A DNA stretch of 64,000 nucleotides from Valencia hispanica (taxonomy: Eukaryota > Chordata > Actinopteri > Cyprinodontiformes > Valenciidae): NCBI GenBank assembly GCA_963556495.2, contig OY747712.1, forward strand, positions 52,756,069 through 52,820,068, given 5' to 3'. The notes beneath the pieces were generated by a model. It saw nothing but the letters and a program-made list of their open reading frames with translations, did not search any database and was not told where the DNA came from. Below are positions 56,221-64,000 of the stretch, one piece after another; position 1 is the stretch's first letter; the number at the start of each line of letters is the position of its first letter. The position numbers were made by a program, and so were the translations under genes.

Positions 56221-58309
56221 GCGGAAGAAAATGGATGGATGGATGGAGGTACCAATTCAGAGTAGTTGAGTAGATCTAAAACTAGTCTAATATTATTAGA
56301 GATATGTCTATTTCTCATAAAGCCTCACTGTGTCTCATCAATGATTGTGTCTAAAACTTTTTTAATTCTATTTGCAAATATCAAAGCCAATATTTTATAA
56401 TCATTGTTAAGTAAACTCTCCAATTATCATTTGAGAGTATGACTTTATTTGGTTTTGGAATAAGAGTTATTAAACCTTGAGAAAGTGTTGGAGGTAGAGT
56501 GTTATTCTGTATACTTTCTAGAAAGACTTGCAAAAGGAATGGAGCCAGGTGATCGGAGATTGTTTGATAAAATTCTGCAGATAAACCGTCTGTCCCAGGA
56601 GATTTATTGGCCTTTAGAGCAGAGATGGAATTAACTATTTCCTCCAGTATGAGAGGGCTGTCGCAATGACTCCTCTCTTCTGCATCAATAACTTGTAAGT
56701 TTTGAACATTGTTGAGAAATAATGAAGAACTGTCCTCATTATATCTTGACCTATACAGATTAGAATAGAAATTAGCACAAAACTTTGAGAGATGTCTAGG
56801 ATTGCTCGAAATAGTGCCATTAATATTTAGACGATTAATGAAGTTTGTTGTTGATCTGTGTTTTTTGAGTCTAAAGAAGTAAGCAGAGTTTTGTTCTCCC
56901 TCCTTCAACTTTTTTTTCCTGGATCTAATAAAGGCACCCTCAGCTTTGTGCTGATATAATTTGTCTAATTTGTTTTGAAGGTCGATTAAAGTCAACTTTT
57001 CCTCCTCCTCGACTTCATCTGGGGATTTCTAGTAGTAGGATGTGATTTTACTTATCTCCTCAGCTTTCCTCAATTTGACATTCTGACTACCATATTTTCT
57101 TAGGAATTTGCAGGCTTCAAATTTAAAAAAGTTCCCAGTTGGTGCAAAATGATTTTTTTTATTAGCCTTATTCCAGTAGTAAGCAATTGATTTATTAATT
57201 TGAGTTCTGACTACTTCATGCTTCGGTAAGGAATTATTTAGCTTCCAGTAAGTGAATTTATTAGGAGTAATGTCAGGAGTAATAATTTGAATGCTAATTT
57301 GAAAAGCTCTATAATAAGAGGAGTTGCTAGAATTTTAACAGTGATGTTATCTTTATTAATTCAATTTGAGACAAGCCAGAAATCAATACGGGATTGCCTG
57401 GATCCTGTTTTATTACTCCAGGTGAACAGTTTGTCATTAGGAAACTTTTCTATCCAAGCATCTACAATATTAAATTGACCCATACATTTTTTTTTATTGA
57501 CATTATATGAAGTCTCCCATCCTGGAGGCCATCTATCAAGCGTATTATCTAAGGTAATGTTAAAGTCAACCCCAATAAGAAGTATTGAGCATAGGTATCT
57601 GGACAGCCAGAAGCTTATTCTTTCTCCTAGGGCGACAAGTAGTTTGTCTTTTTCAGATTTATTACGATAGCCATATATGTTAACTACAATAAAAGTATTA
57701 TTATCATGTCTAACTACTGTGCAGATGTAGTGACCTAGGTTGTCGCAGTCAGAGTGCAATACAAAATTAGAAAAACGATTCTTAAGTGTGGCAACACCAG
57801 CCTAGCGTTCAGAGCCATGAGATAGCCAAACTTCATTAACCCATTGTAATTTCCAGAAATTTATGTCGGTATATGTGGAATGACTCTCTTGAAAAAAAAA
57901 TCTGTTTTAAATTGTTTAGCAAAAAAGAATGGAGCTTTGTGTTTACACATTTGCCTCAACCCGCTGGCATTAAGAGAAATTAATGAAAAAGACAAGGTTA
58001 TTAGAACGCAGTAACAGAAGAAAAACTTTGTAAACGTTTATGTATAGGAATAAATTCACAAAAAAAAGGGGACCGAGTGCTACACGGTTTAAGAAATAGA
58101 ATAGTAAGAAAAACCTGACGAAGTGAATCAGATAAATAATGCAGCCTCTAATTATCTGGTATTGGCTCAAACATGACCTTTTACAAAACTAAGGTCAAGG
58201 AAGGGCCTGTTTTAACCTGAAATAATACTTCAGCCTGAATACGAATATATATGATCTAAGTATTAACTGAGAGCGTAGTCAAAAAGTAGACCAGATTCAT
58301 CTTATTGAC

Positions 58310-59250
58310 AATCTCACCAAAAGGCGATCCTCTCTAAAGTTAGGATGAGCATCTCTATGAGGGAGGGAGAACTTCTGTTCCACTGACAAAGCCACAACCT
58401 CCCAAGAAATATGCTGGTTCTCCCCTCCTTGTGGGCTCTGTCTATTATAGGCCACAGTTTGGTGCAACGTTCTCTGTCCTCCTTGGACAGATCCTCGGCG
58501 AATCGCAAATGGTTGTGTCGCAGATAGGGTGATATTTTTGCTGCTTTCCAAGCAGCATCTCTGGCAACGCGTGAGGTGAACTGAATGATGATGCCTCTTG
58601 GTTTGGTGCTGCCTTGTTTCCTGGTTCCCAGACGGTGCAGGGTGTCAATGACATCGGGTAGTTTGTGTTTTTGTTCAGGCAAAACAGCATGGCTCCATGT
58701 AGCTTGAGGTTCCACCTTCTTGAATATCTTTCCAGCTCAGAGAGTCTCAGCTGGTAGCTGTCCAGTCGATCTTCCTCTCTTTTTATTTTTCTTTCAAGGT
58801 CACCCACTTTCCCCTTAACATCTTTCATTTCTGCACACATGAAGTCAACAGTTTTTTTAAGACCCTCAATCCTGAGCGCATTTTCTTTCACCATACATGA
58901 ATTCTCTCTCACCATGCCTTCGAGATTGTCCGATCTTGTGTTTATTAACGCAGAAAGACTGGATATTATCTCATTTGTAGTAGATGGGTTATGGCTACCA
59001 CTTCCATACGTTTTTTTGGTGCTGGAGATTTGAGGGGTGTAACAGGGAGAGGTGGAAAGCCATCAACTTCCTCTTCATTTAATGTAAGCGTTAACAGAGT
59101 GGCAGCGTAGTTATGACAGTTATTGACTAGCATGTTGCCTGGAGCAGCATTAGCCTCATTAGCATCCTCGGACGTAAGCTTGGGTTTTGGAATATCTAAC
59201 CCTCTATTTGCACCTTTTTGATTCGGCATTCTGCTGCTTAGCTTATAATT
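58310..59250 (-). pseudogene. L1-like ORF1 (C)
   Basis: The Met near 59230 opens MPNQKGANRGLDIPKPKLTS. A frame change then leads to a coiled coil (58915 leftward: LRIEGLKKTVDFMCAEMKDV, VGDLERKIKREEDRLDSYQL) and RRWNLKLHGA. A frameshift near 58680 is followed by the RNA-binding domain DVIDTLHRLGTRKQGSTKPR, GIIIQFTSRVARDAAWKAAK and LRFAEDLSKEDRERCTKLWP. These are the trimerising coiled coil and RRM/CTD of an L1-type ORF1 protein. At least two frameshifts inactivate it. Confidence 0.8.
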
Positions 59251-59251
59251 G

Positions 59252-59384
59252 TGTTCATGCTTAAACTTGTGAGGGGTGGGGGGGTGGGGGGGGATTTTTA
59301 TTCTGTAAAGCACTTTGAACTGCATTTTTTTTGTTTGAAAATCGCTTTATGAACAAAGTTATTATTATTATTATTATTATTATT
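59252..59384 (+). repeat. LINE/SINE 3' tail with (ATT)n
   Basis: TGTAAAGCACTTTGAACTGC and ATCGCTTTATGAACAAAG precede about eight ATT units, the layout of a retroposon 3' end. A poly-G-rich patch precedes it at 59270-59294. The family was not fixed. Confidence 0.55.
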
Positions 59385-59646
59385 ATGTGACGGACGTGAC
59401 AGAGTCTGGAGACGCCATGGAAAACATTCTACTGCCTACAACATCCTCCAGCATGACCGGTTTGGCAGTGGCTCAGTAATGGTGTGGGAGGGGGGGGAGG
59501 GGTGCACAGCCCTCCATGTGATCACCAGAGGTAGCCTGACTGCCATTAGGTACCCAGATGAGATCCTCAGACCCCTTGTGAGACCATATGCCCTGGATTC
59601 CTCCTAATGCAAGACAGTGCTAGACCTCATGTGGCTGGAGTGTGCC
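59385..59646 (+). pseudogene. Tc1-type transposase fragment
   Basis: Across frames the plus strand reads RDRVWRRHGK, YNILQHDRFGSGSVMVWGGG (a conserved block of the DDE domain) and then shifted remnants corresponding to the RP and QDNARPH blocks. No terminal inverted repeats are present. It lies between two copies of a 68-bp L1-like ORF1 segment. Confidence 0.75.
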
Positions 59647-60011
59647 AAGCTTGGGTTTTGGAATTTCTAACCCTCTATTTGCACCTTTTTGATTCGCCAT
59701 TCTGATGCTTAGCTCTCGGAGATTACTATATCCTTACTTATTGAGAATGACCTTGGCGTCAGTAATCATATAGTCAAGCTTTTACCGTGTTTTATAAAGT
59801 TTCTGTACAGAACTCGGTAGACCTTCTACTCACTCCGCCATCTTGGTCGCCCCCCCTTTTTTCTGTCGATGTGCCATACACTGTCAGAATCGGTCTTTGT
59901 CAGATGACGTATCGGGTGCTGTAGGGGCATTGCATGATGGGATGGTTGAGTATACACAACAACGGAAGCTGCGATCGCTGTGTATGTGGAGTGCATAAAC
60001 TTGGGGACAAA

Positions 60012-60155
60012 ATGGTTCACTTGTGTTGTGTGAAGGGGTGCCATAAAAGGTCATACAAGACCAGGAAACAAATACTTTACAACTATGCAAGATTCTTTAG
60101 GTTTCCCACTTGGAAAAATGATTTTGGACAGAAAATGGGAGAATGCCTCCAGTGA
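60012..60155 (+). pseudogene. THAP zinc-finger fragment
   Basis: MVHLCCVKGCHKRSYKTR, with a CX3C pair at residues 6 and 10, and FFRFPTWKNDFGQ are the first half of a THAP DNA-binding domain. The later Cys, His and AVPTIF-type motif are absent and a stop follows at 60153. THAP domains occur in P-element-type transposases and in host regulators. From about 60133 onward the opposite strand looks coding instead, so the domain is probably cut at a rearrangement. Confidence 0.6.
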
Positions 60156-60319
60156 TTTGTCATTTTTGAATTGTTTACATGTGTATGCGCTGATCCCAAA
60201 CACAAGATAGTTTGGGATGTCCAATGCAATAGTTGGAGGCAGTAATGAAACGTCTGAGTTCCATTCATTTTCCCTCGAAGACAATTTCTGATTGTATCTA
60301 TCCCTAGCCTCCTTGACAA
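60051..60319 (-). pseudogene. Fragment resembling the N-terminal region of a THAP/YqaJ-associated transposon protein
   Basis: The minus strand reads LLPPTIALDIPNYLVFGISA and YTCKQFKNDKSLEAFSHFLS. The pattern LPP...DI.NYLV...Y..KQFK..KSLEA is familiar from multi-copy fish proteins thought to belong to transposons. Naming is tentative. It is head to head with the THAP fragment and overlaps it at its end. Confidence 0.4.
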
Positions 60320-60329
60320 GTTTATCCCT

Positions 60330-60779
60330 GTAAGGAATGAATGAATGATTTATTCATTTAATTTATTAAACAGGAAAAAACAGGTTCCTGTGCTGCAGAA
60401 CATATAACTCAAAAACACAAGACAGAACAATCACACAATCACATACAGTACAAAGATGATAACATGATTTTACAACATACACATGCCCGCAACAGCGGGC
60501 CTTAAAAGCTTCGGCACTACTCACAGCGACTATGTTATTTTGAAGTCAATCAAACGGACATGAGGTAAAACAAACCAAGAGAACAAAAAAAACATTAGTG
60601 GTCATTAATAGGCTAATAAAATAACACAAATTCAATTTAGTTCAGCACCACGGCTAGCAACTGCATCATTTTCACACCCACTTTAACTATTTCAACTCAG
60701 AGCCTGTATCAGTAAAGTTTAGTCAAACTGGCACAGCTGCCCACATGTTCACAAACACAATTTCAATACTATAGGCCTG
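60330..60779. other. Probable 3' UTR side of the hAT remnant, non-coding
   Basis: AT-rich sequence starting with GAATGAATGAATGATTTATT, with no frame of note. It lies downstream of the minus-strand hAT coding remnant. Confidence 0.4.
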
Positions 60780-61235
60780 CTCGCCACTATTTGAAGGGCA
60801 TACGACGAGCCTTGCGCTTCACAAACTCGTCCACGATGCTCTGTATGTCCATTTTCTTTGCTATCTCATTCTCTATGGACAACATGGCAAATCCAGTCAG
60901 TGTCTCTTGTCCCACTGTGCTCCTCAAGTGGTTTTTAATGAGTTTCAACTTGGTGTAATTCCTCATCTCCTGCTTGTAGTAGTTTGTGGGGATGAATTGC
61001 CTCAAACATATTCACAGTTCCATTTAAGGTGGTAAATCTTTGGGACAGTTGCTGGATGATATCAAGGCAGACATTGAAAGCGTTCACCCTAAAGTTCCTC
61101 TCTGCGTCAGTGAGGCGGCTGTCTTCAGGAAGTTCATAAAAATGATGCTTAAGGGCTCCCACGGGATGAGCTGCTGCTGAGATCTGGCGGTAAACTGGTA
61201 AAACAAACAAACTCGGGTAAAAATAAACCATAACA
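60780..61235 (-). pseudogene. hAT transposase C-terminal region (ZMYM1-like), frameshifted
   Basis: The frame 61231-60935 reads VYRQISAAAHPVGALKHHFY, RLTDAERNFRVNAFNVCLDI and QQLSQRFTTLNGTVNMFEAI. A frameshift at about 61005 leads to KLKLIKNHLRSTVGQETLTG and FAMLSIENEIAKKMDIQSIV and the stop at 60787. The LxxLAxLSIE-type motif is the hAT dimerisation domain found in ZMYM1-like and P52rIPK-like proteins. It is a different hAT lineage from the element at 20147. The N-terminal catalytic part is absent. Confidence 0.7.
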
Positions 61236-61363
61236 TTCGAGCCAAATATAGCAAATGTTTAATAATAATAACCATTATTTTGTATTTCTCCATAAACAAA
61301 CTGTAAGAGGAAACCTTGCACAGCCTGGAAAGCTACTTGGACGAGTGCTTTGACAACATTGTT

Positions 61364-62088
61364 ATGAGCAAGCCACAGAAATCCACCTCTGCTGTGCCGA
61401 CAAGCACACCATCACAGAAACGTACTCGTTCTGAGGCCAGCACCTCCACCATCTCTCCAGAGAAAAGCTACAGCGATGTCCTGGACTCAATAGATAAGAA
61501 GCTAACCAGCCTAGACGCCTGTCTGGCCCTGGTTGAGGTTCTACACAAAGAATTTCAAGCTCTAAGGGAATCCCTGGAGTTCAGCCAACAACAGGTAGCA
61601 TCGCTCGCTGCAGAAAACCAAACGCTTAGGGAGAGTGTAAAGAAACTCACCGAGGGGATGACGCAGCTGTCCGGGGAAAGGAAGAGGATGAAAGAAACTA
61701 TCTTGGATATACAGGCCAGGGGAATGCGGGACAATCTTGTTTTTTCTGGGATCCCAGAACAGGCTGAGGACGACGCTGAATCCACTGTCCGAGATTTTCT
61801 CCAACATCAGTTAAAGCTCCCAAGCGACACGGTAAAAAACATCACTTTTCACCGCGTCCACGGTATTACAAAAAAGAGCAGGTCAGAGGCCAGGGCAGAG
61901 AGCTGCGGGGAACGAATTACAGCGTTAACGATCAATATCCGAAGGAGATCCTGGATAGAAGGCGCGTTTTGTTCCCAATCAGGATGAAATATATCAGTGA
62001 AGGCACCACAGCTACAGTAGCGGTAGATAAACTGTATGTTAACGGGCAGCTGTTCAGGGACCCCCAGCTTACTCCTTGGCTTTATTAG
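61364..62088 (+). pseudogene. L1-like ORF1 (B) with an internal deletion and frameshift
   Basis: MSKPQKSTSAVPTSTPSQKR was chosen as the start because it opens the homologous region; the upstream in-frame ATG at 61316 adds 16 residues of doubtful origin. A coiled coil (SYSDVLDSIDKKLTSLDACL, EFQALRESLEFSQQQVASLA) leads to the RRM (LVFSGIPEQAEDDAESTVRD, KNITFHRVHGI). The sequence then jumps, missing the HRLG...IVAKFEHY segment seen in copy A, and shifts frame to GQGRELRGTNYSVNDQYPKE, VLFPIRMKYISEG and VDKLYVNGQLFRDPQLTPWL-stop. The protein would be truncated at about residue 208. Confidence 0.85.
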
Positions 62089-62498
62089 TCATGTAACACT
62101 GGTCAGATAAGAGTTGTTTTATCAGTCAACTATAATGTAATGTTAGCACAGCTCTGTAAAGATGTTTACATTACTCAATGTGGGCGGGGCCAGGGCTAAG
62201 CACTGGGTTACTGGCTCTTTTTTCTTTTCTCATCTTCACACGTCTATCACCAAATGTCTTTGTCACTCCTTTTTCCTTCTTTTATCACTCACACACACAC
62301 ACAGATTTTTTTCATAACATAACTATTTCTATCTCTTTCTCTCTCACTCTCACCCTTCACACCTTCCTTCTATTTTTCTCTTTCTTATATCTCGGCTTTT
62401 GGATTTTCAACCAGGCAACCCCAAGCACAAACTAATAATACACCTGTGTTTATCAGTTTCTATGGTGATGTGGACTTTACAACTTTTATCTCAAAACT

Positions 62499-64000
62499 AT
62501 GACTACACTAAGGTTTGTCACGTGGAATATTCATGGAGCTGGCACAAGAGAGAAAAGAGTTAAGATTCTTAACCAGCTTAAAAGATTGAAGGCAGATGTC
62601 GTCTTATTACAAGAAACCCATAAATCTACCTCAGCTGCAGATGATCTTAAATCCCCTGAGTTTCCTAATGTGTTTTCTGCATGCTATAACTCCAGACAAA
62701 GGGGAGTAGCAATATTAATAAATAAAAATGTAAATTTTACAGTAATAGATACAGTTACAGATCCAGAGGGTCGATTTATTATAGTAAAACTATCTATACA
62801 TAACCAAAAGTTATGTATTGTCAGTATATATGCTCCAAATGTTGATGACCCCTCATTCTTTCATTCCTTCTTCTCTGTGCTCCTTGAACACATGGATTGC
62901 TCACTTCTTCTTGGGGGCGACCTCAACTTTGGTTTAAATGAAGAAATAGACAGGCTCAGCACAGCAGGGACTCAGCGCAGCTGGAAATCTATAGATATAG
63001 TCAAACAGTACATGAGCGATTATGGACTTTGTGATGCATGGCGATCTCTTCACCCCAATGACAAAAAATATACTTTCTTCTCAAATGTCCACCATTCATA
63101 TTCTCGACTGGATTATTTGTCAGTCAGCAGCTCACTGTTGACTGACATTTCAGACACTGAGATACACCCTATAGCTGTTAGCGATCATGCTCCTGTTTCT
63201 CTAACTTTAGTAAATAAAACAGAAACACCTCAAAGCAAAAATTGGAGATTTAATATATCCTTACTTAAGGATAAAGAATTTATTAAATATTTCGAAAAAG
63301 AGTGGGCCTCATATTTGGAATATAACGACCTCCCTGGTACGTCGCCATCCATTCTTTGGGAGGCAGGAAAAGCTGTGATTAGAGGTCAAATAATCTCATT
63401 CTCATCAAATAAAAAGAAAATGGAAAAAAAACGTATCCAGGAATTAGAAGAAACTATTAATTCATTAGAAGCTTCTCTAGATGAGGAGAGACTAGGCAAA
63501 ATCCGTAAAGCAAAGCTAGAATTAAATCAAATTATTAATAAACAGACCCAGTTCTTAATTCAAAGACTTAGGATAGAAAACTTTGAACAAGGTAATAAAT
63601 CAGGTAGATTTTTGGCTAACCATCTTAAAATTAATAAAGAAAAAGCAACTATATCTGCTATTAAAGATCAGACCGGGAATACAGTATATGATCCTGGAAG
63701 AATAAACAACACATTTAAAGAATTTTACAAGGCTTTATACTCACCAGAGATAAATCCATCGGATCATGAAATTGAACAATTTTTTGACAACATAACACTA
63801 CCTAAATTATCTGAAAGTCAAGCGATGGCCCTGGATTCACCACTAACAGCGGCTGAACTCCAGGAGGCCCTCCAAGGCATGCCCAATAAAAAGGCTCCAG
63901 GCCCAGATGGATTTCCAGCAGAGTTCTATAAAGAATTCTGGAATATTCTGGCACCAACATTCCACAGAATGCTGCAGGAAACCAAGGAAAATGGCAGACT
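62499..64000 (+). CDS. L1-like ORF2 (B): endonuclease and start of reverse transcriptase, open to window end
   Basis: From the ATG at 62499 the frame is open for 500 codons with no stop. MTTLRFVTWNIHGAG, LLQETHKSTSAADD, SIYAPNVDD, LLLGGDLNFGLNEEID (intact GDLN, unlike copy A), SRLDYLSVSSSLLTD and VSDHAPVSLTL are the endonuclease blocks in order. The catalytic Glu, Asp/Asn and terminal Asp-His are present. A helical linker follows (KLELNQIINKQTQFLIQRLR, EFYKALYSPEINPSDHE). RT domain 0/1 begins TAAELQEALQGMPNKKAPGP and DGFPAEFYKEFWNILAPTFH. The polymerase core lies beyond the window. This is the only long uninterrupted LINE enzyme here. Confidence 0.9.
   Translation, partial: MTTLRFVTWNIHGAGTREKRVKILNQLKRLKADVVLLQETHKSTSAADDLKSPEFPNVFSACYNSRQRGVAILINKNVNFTVIDTVTDPEGRFIIVKLSIHNQKLCIVSIYAPNVDDPSFFHSFFSVLLEHMDCSLLLGGDLNFGLNEEIDRLSTAGTQRSWKSIDIVKQYMSDYGLCDAWRSLHPNDKKYTFFSNVHHSYSRLDYLSVSSSLLTDISDTEIHPIAVSDHAPVSLTLVNKTETPQSKNWRFNISLLKDKEFIKYFEKEWASYLEYNDLPGTSPSILWEAGKAVIRGQIISFSSNKKKMEKKRIQELEETINSLEASLDEERLGKIRKAKLELNQIINKQTQFLIQRLRIENFEQGNKSGRFLANHLKINKEKATISAIKDQTGNTVYDPGRINNTFKEFYKALYSPEINPSDHEIEQFFDNITLPKLSESQAMALDSPLTAAELQEALQGMPNKKAPGPDGFPAEFYKEFWNILAPTFHRMLQETKENGR

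Larger units (their letters stand above)
53067..56246 (+). mobile_element. Rex3 (RTE clade) LINE, near full length
   Basis: The 3180-bp element is bracketed by a 13-bp duplication AGGTACCAATTCA (53054-53066 and 56247-56259) and ends in the ATGGATGGATGG tail of Rex3. It carries an endonuclease and a reverse transcriptase with few lesions. It lies in the reverse transcriptase of L1-like element C. Composition is clearly GC-richer than the flanks. Confidence 0.93.
52925..57960 (-). pseudogene. L1-like ORF2 (C): endonuclease and partial RT, split by Rex3
   Basis: The endonuclease runs from about 57960 in broken frames into the open stretch 57759-57361 (TFIVVNIYGYRNKSEKDKLL, LLIGVDFNITLDNTLDRW). 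The linker and RT start are at 56995-56381 (AFIRSRKKKLKEGEQNSAYF, NKSPGTDGLSAEFYQTISDH, LITLIPKPNKVILSNDNWR). At 56259 the frame reads RLVLDLLNYSELVP and is cut by Rex3. It resumes at 53066 with DNSFILSLDFCKAFDTIEHQ (motif A with its catalytic Asp) and ends GEFFCNAK-stop at about 52925. Motifs B and C are absent. Confidence 0.85.
52860..59830 (-). mobile_element. L1-like LINE C, interrupted by Rex3 and by a SINE/Tc1 block
   Basis: The 5' end at about 59830 reads ATGGCGGAGTGAGTAG on the minus strand, as in element D. ORF1 (59250-58310) and ORF2 (57960-52925) follow. Rex3 occupies 53067-56246. ORF2 ends at about 52925 just after RT motif A. The first 68 bp of ORF1 are present twice, on either side of a SINE/Tc1 block. 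Confidence 0.85.
61300..64000 (+). mobile_element. L1-like LINE B, 5' end to window edge
   Basis: ORF1 and the first 500 codons of ORF2 lie in order on the plus strand. They match element A (11331-16990, minus) throughout but with fewer lesions. The 3' half lies beyond the window. Confidence 0.9.

Noticed and set aside
1..64000. A previously undescribed functional system (defence locus, gene cluster or similar)
   Set aside because: Every coding block that could be recognised belongs to a known transposon family, apart from the p85 exon; no operon-like or clustered set of novel genes was seen.

Overview
This window is vertebrate, and most likely teleost, genomic DNA. One genuine host exon is recognisable: the first coding exon of a p85 regulatory subunit of PI3-kinase (best match pik3r2), running off the left edge on the minus strand. 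Nearly everything else that can be identified is transposable-element DNA of families typical of ray-finned fish: Rex3 (RTE), L2, Tx1 and L1-like LINEs, Ty3/Gypsy LTR elements, hAT, PIF/Harbinger and Tc1 DNA transposons with their MITEs, tRNA-headed SINEs, and TA/GT/poly-G microsatellites. No bacterial-type operon, CRISPR array, rRNA or free-standing tRNA gene was seen.

Layout. 1-6356: p85 exon, then unassigned flank or intron with one L2 3' end. 6357-8651: a complete LTR element (two ~500-bp LTRs, 5-bp target duplication) whose interior is a stack of in-phase tandem repeats. 8963-10095: PIF/Harbinger remnant. 11331-16990: an L1-like LINE on the minus strand, broken by a Harbinger MITE, a Tc1 element (itself holding a SINE) and a deleted L2. 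17145-19978: 3' half of a Ty3/Gypsy chromovirus with its 3' LTR. 20147-46430: one hAT transposon, recognisable by matching termini and an identical 8-bp target duplication, whose transposase gene is split by about 21.7 kb of nested insertions (L2 with a hAT MITE inside, two head-to-tail Tx1-type LINEs, an L1-type ORF1, a second Harbinger remnant with a hAT MITE, a Rex3 fragment, microsatellites). 46439-52860: mostly unassigned, with L1 and SINE fragments. 52860-59830: a minus-strand L1-like LINE into whose reverse transcriptase a near full-length Rex3 has inserted. 59900-61235: THAP-domain and hAT-transposase fragments. 61300-64000: a plus-strand L1-like LINE whose ORF2 stays open to the window end, the best candidate here for a recently active element.

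The genes do not form a pathway. What they record is an insertion history that can be read from target-site duplications and from reading frames that resume on the far side of each insertion. No previously undescribed functional system could be demonstrated. The most unusual objects are the repeat-stacked LTR element and the 26-kb nested hAT. All family calls come from reading translations and termini by eye; no database search was run.
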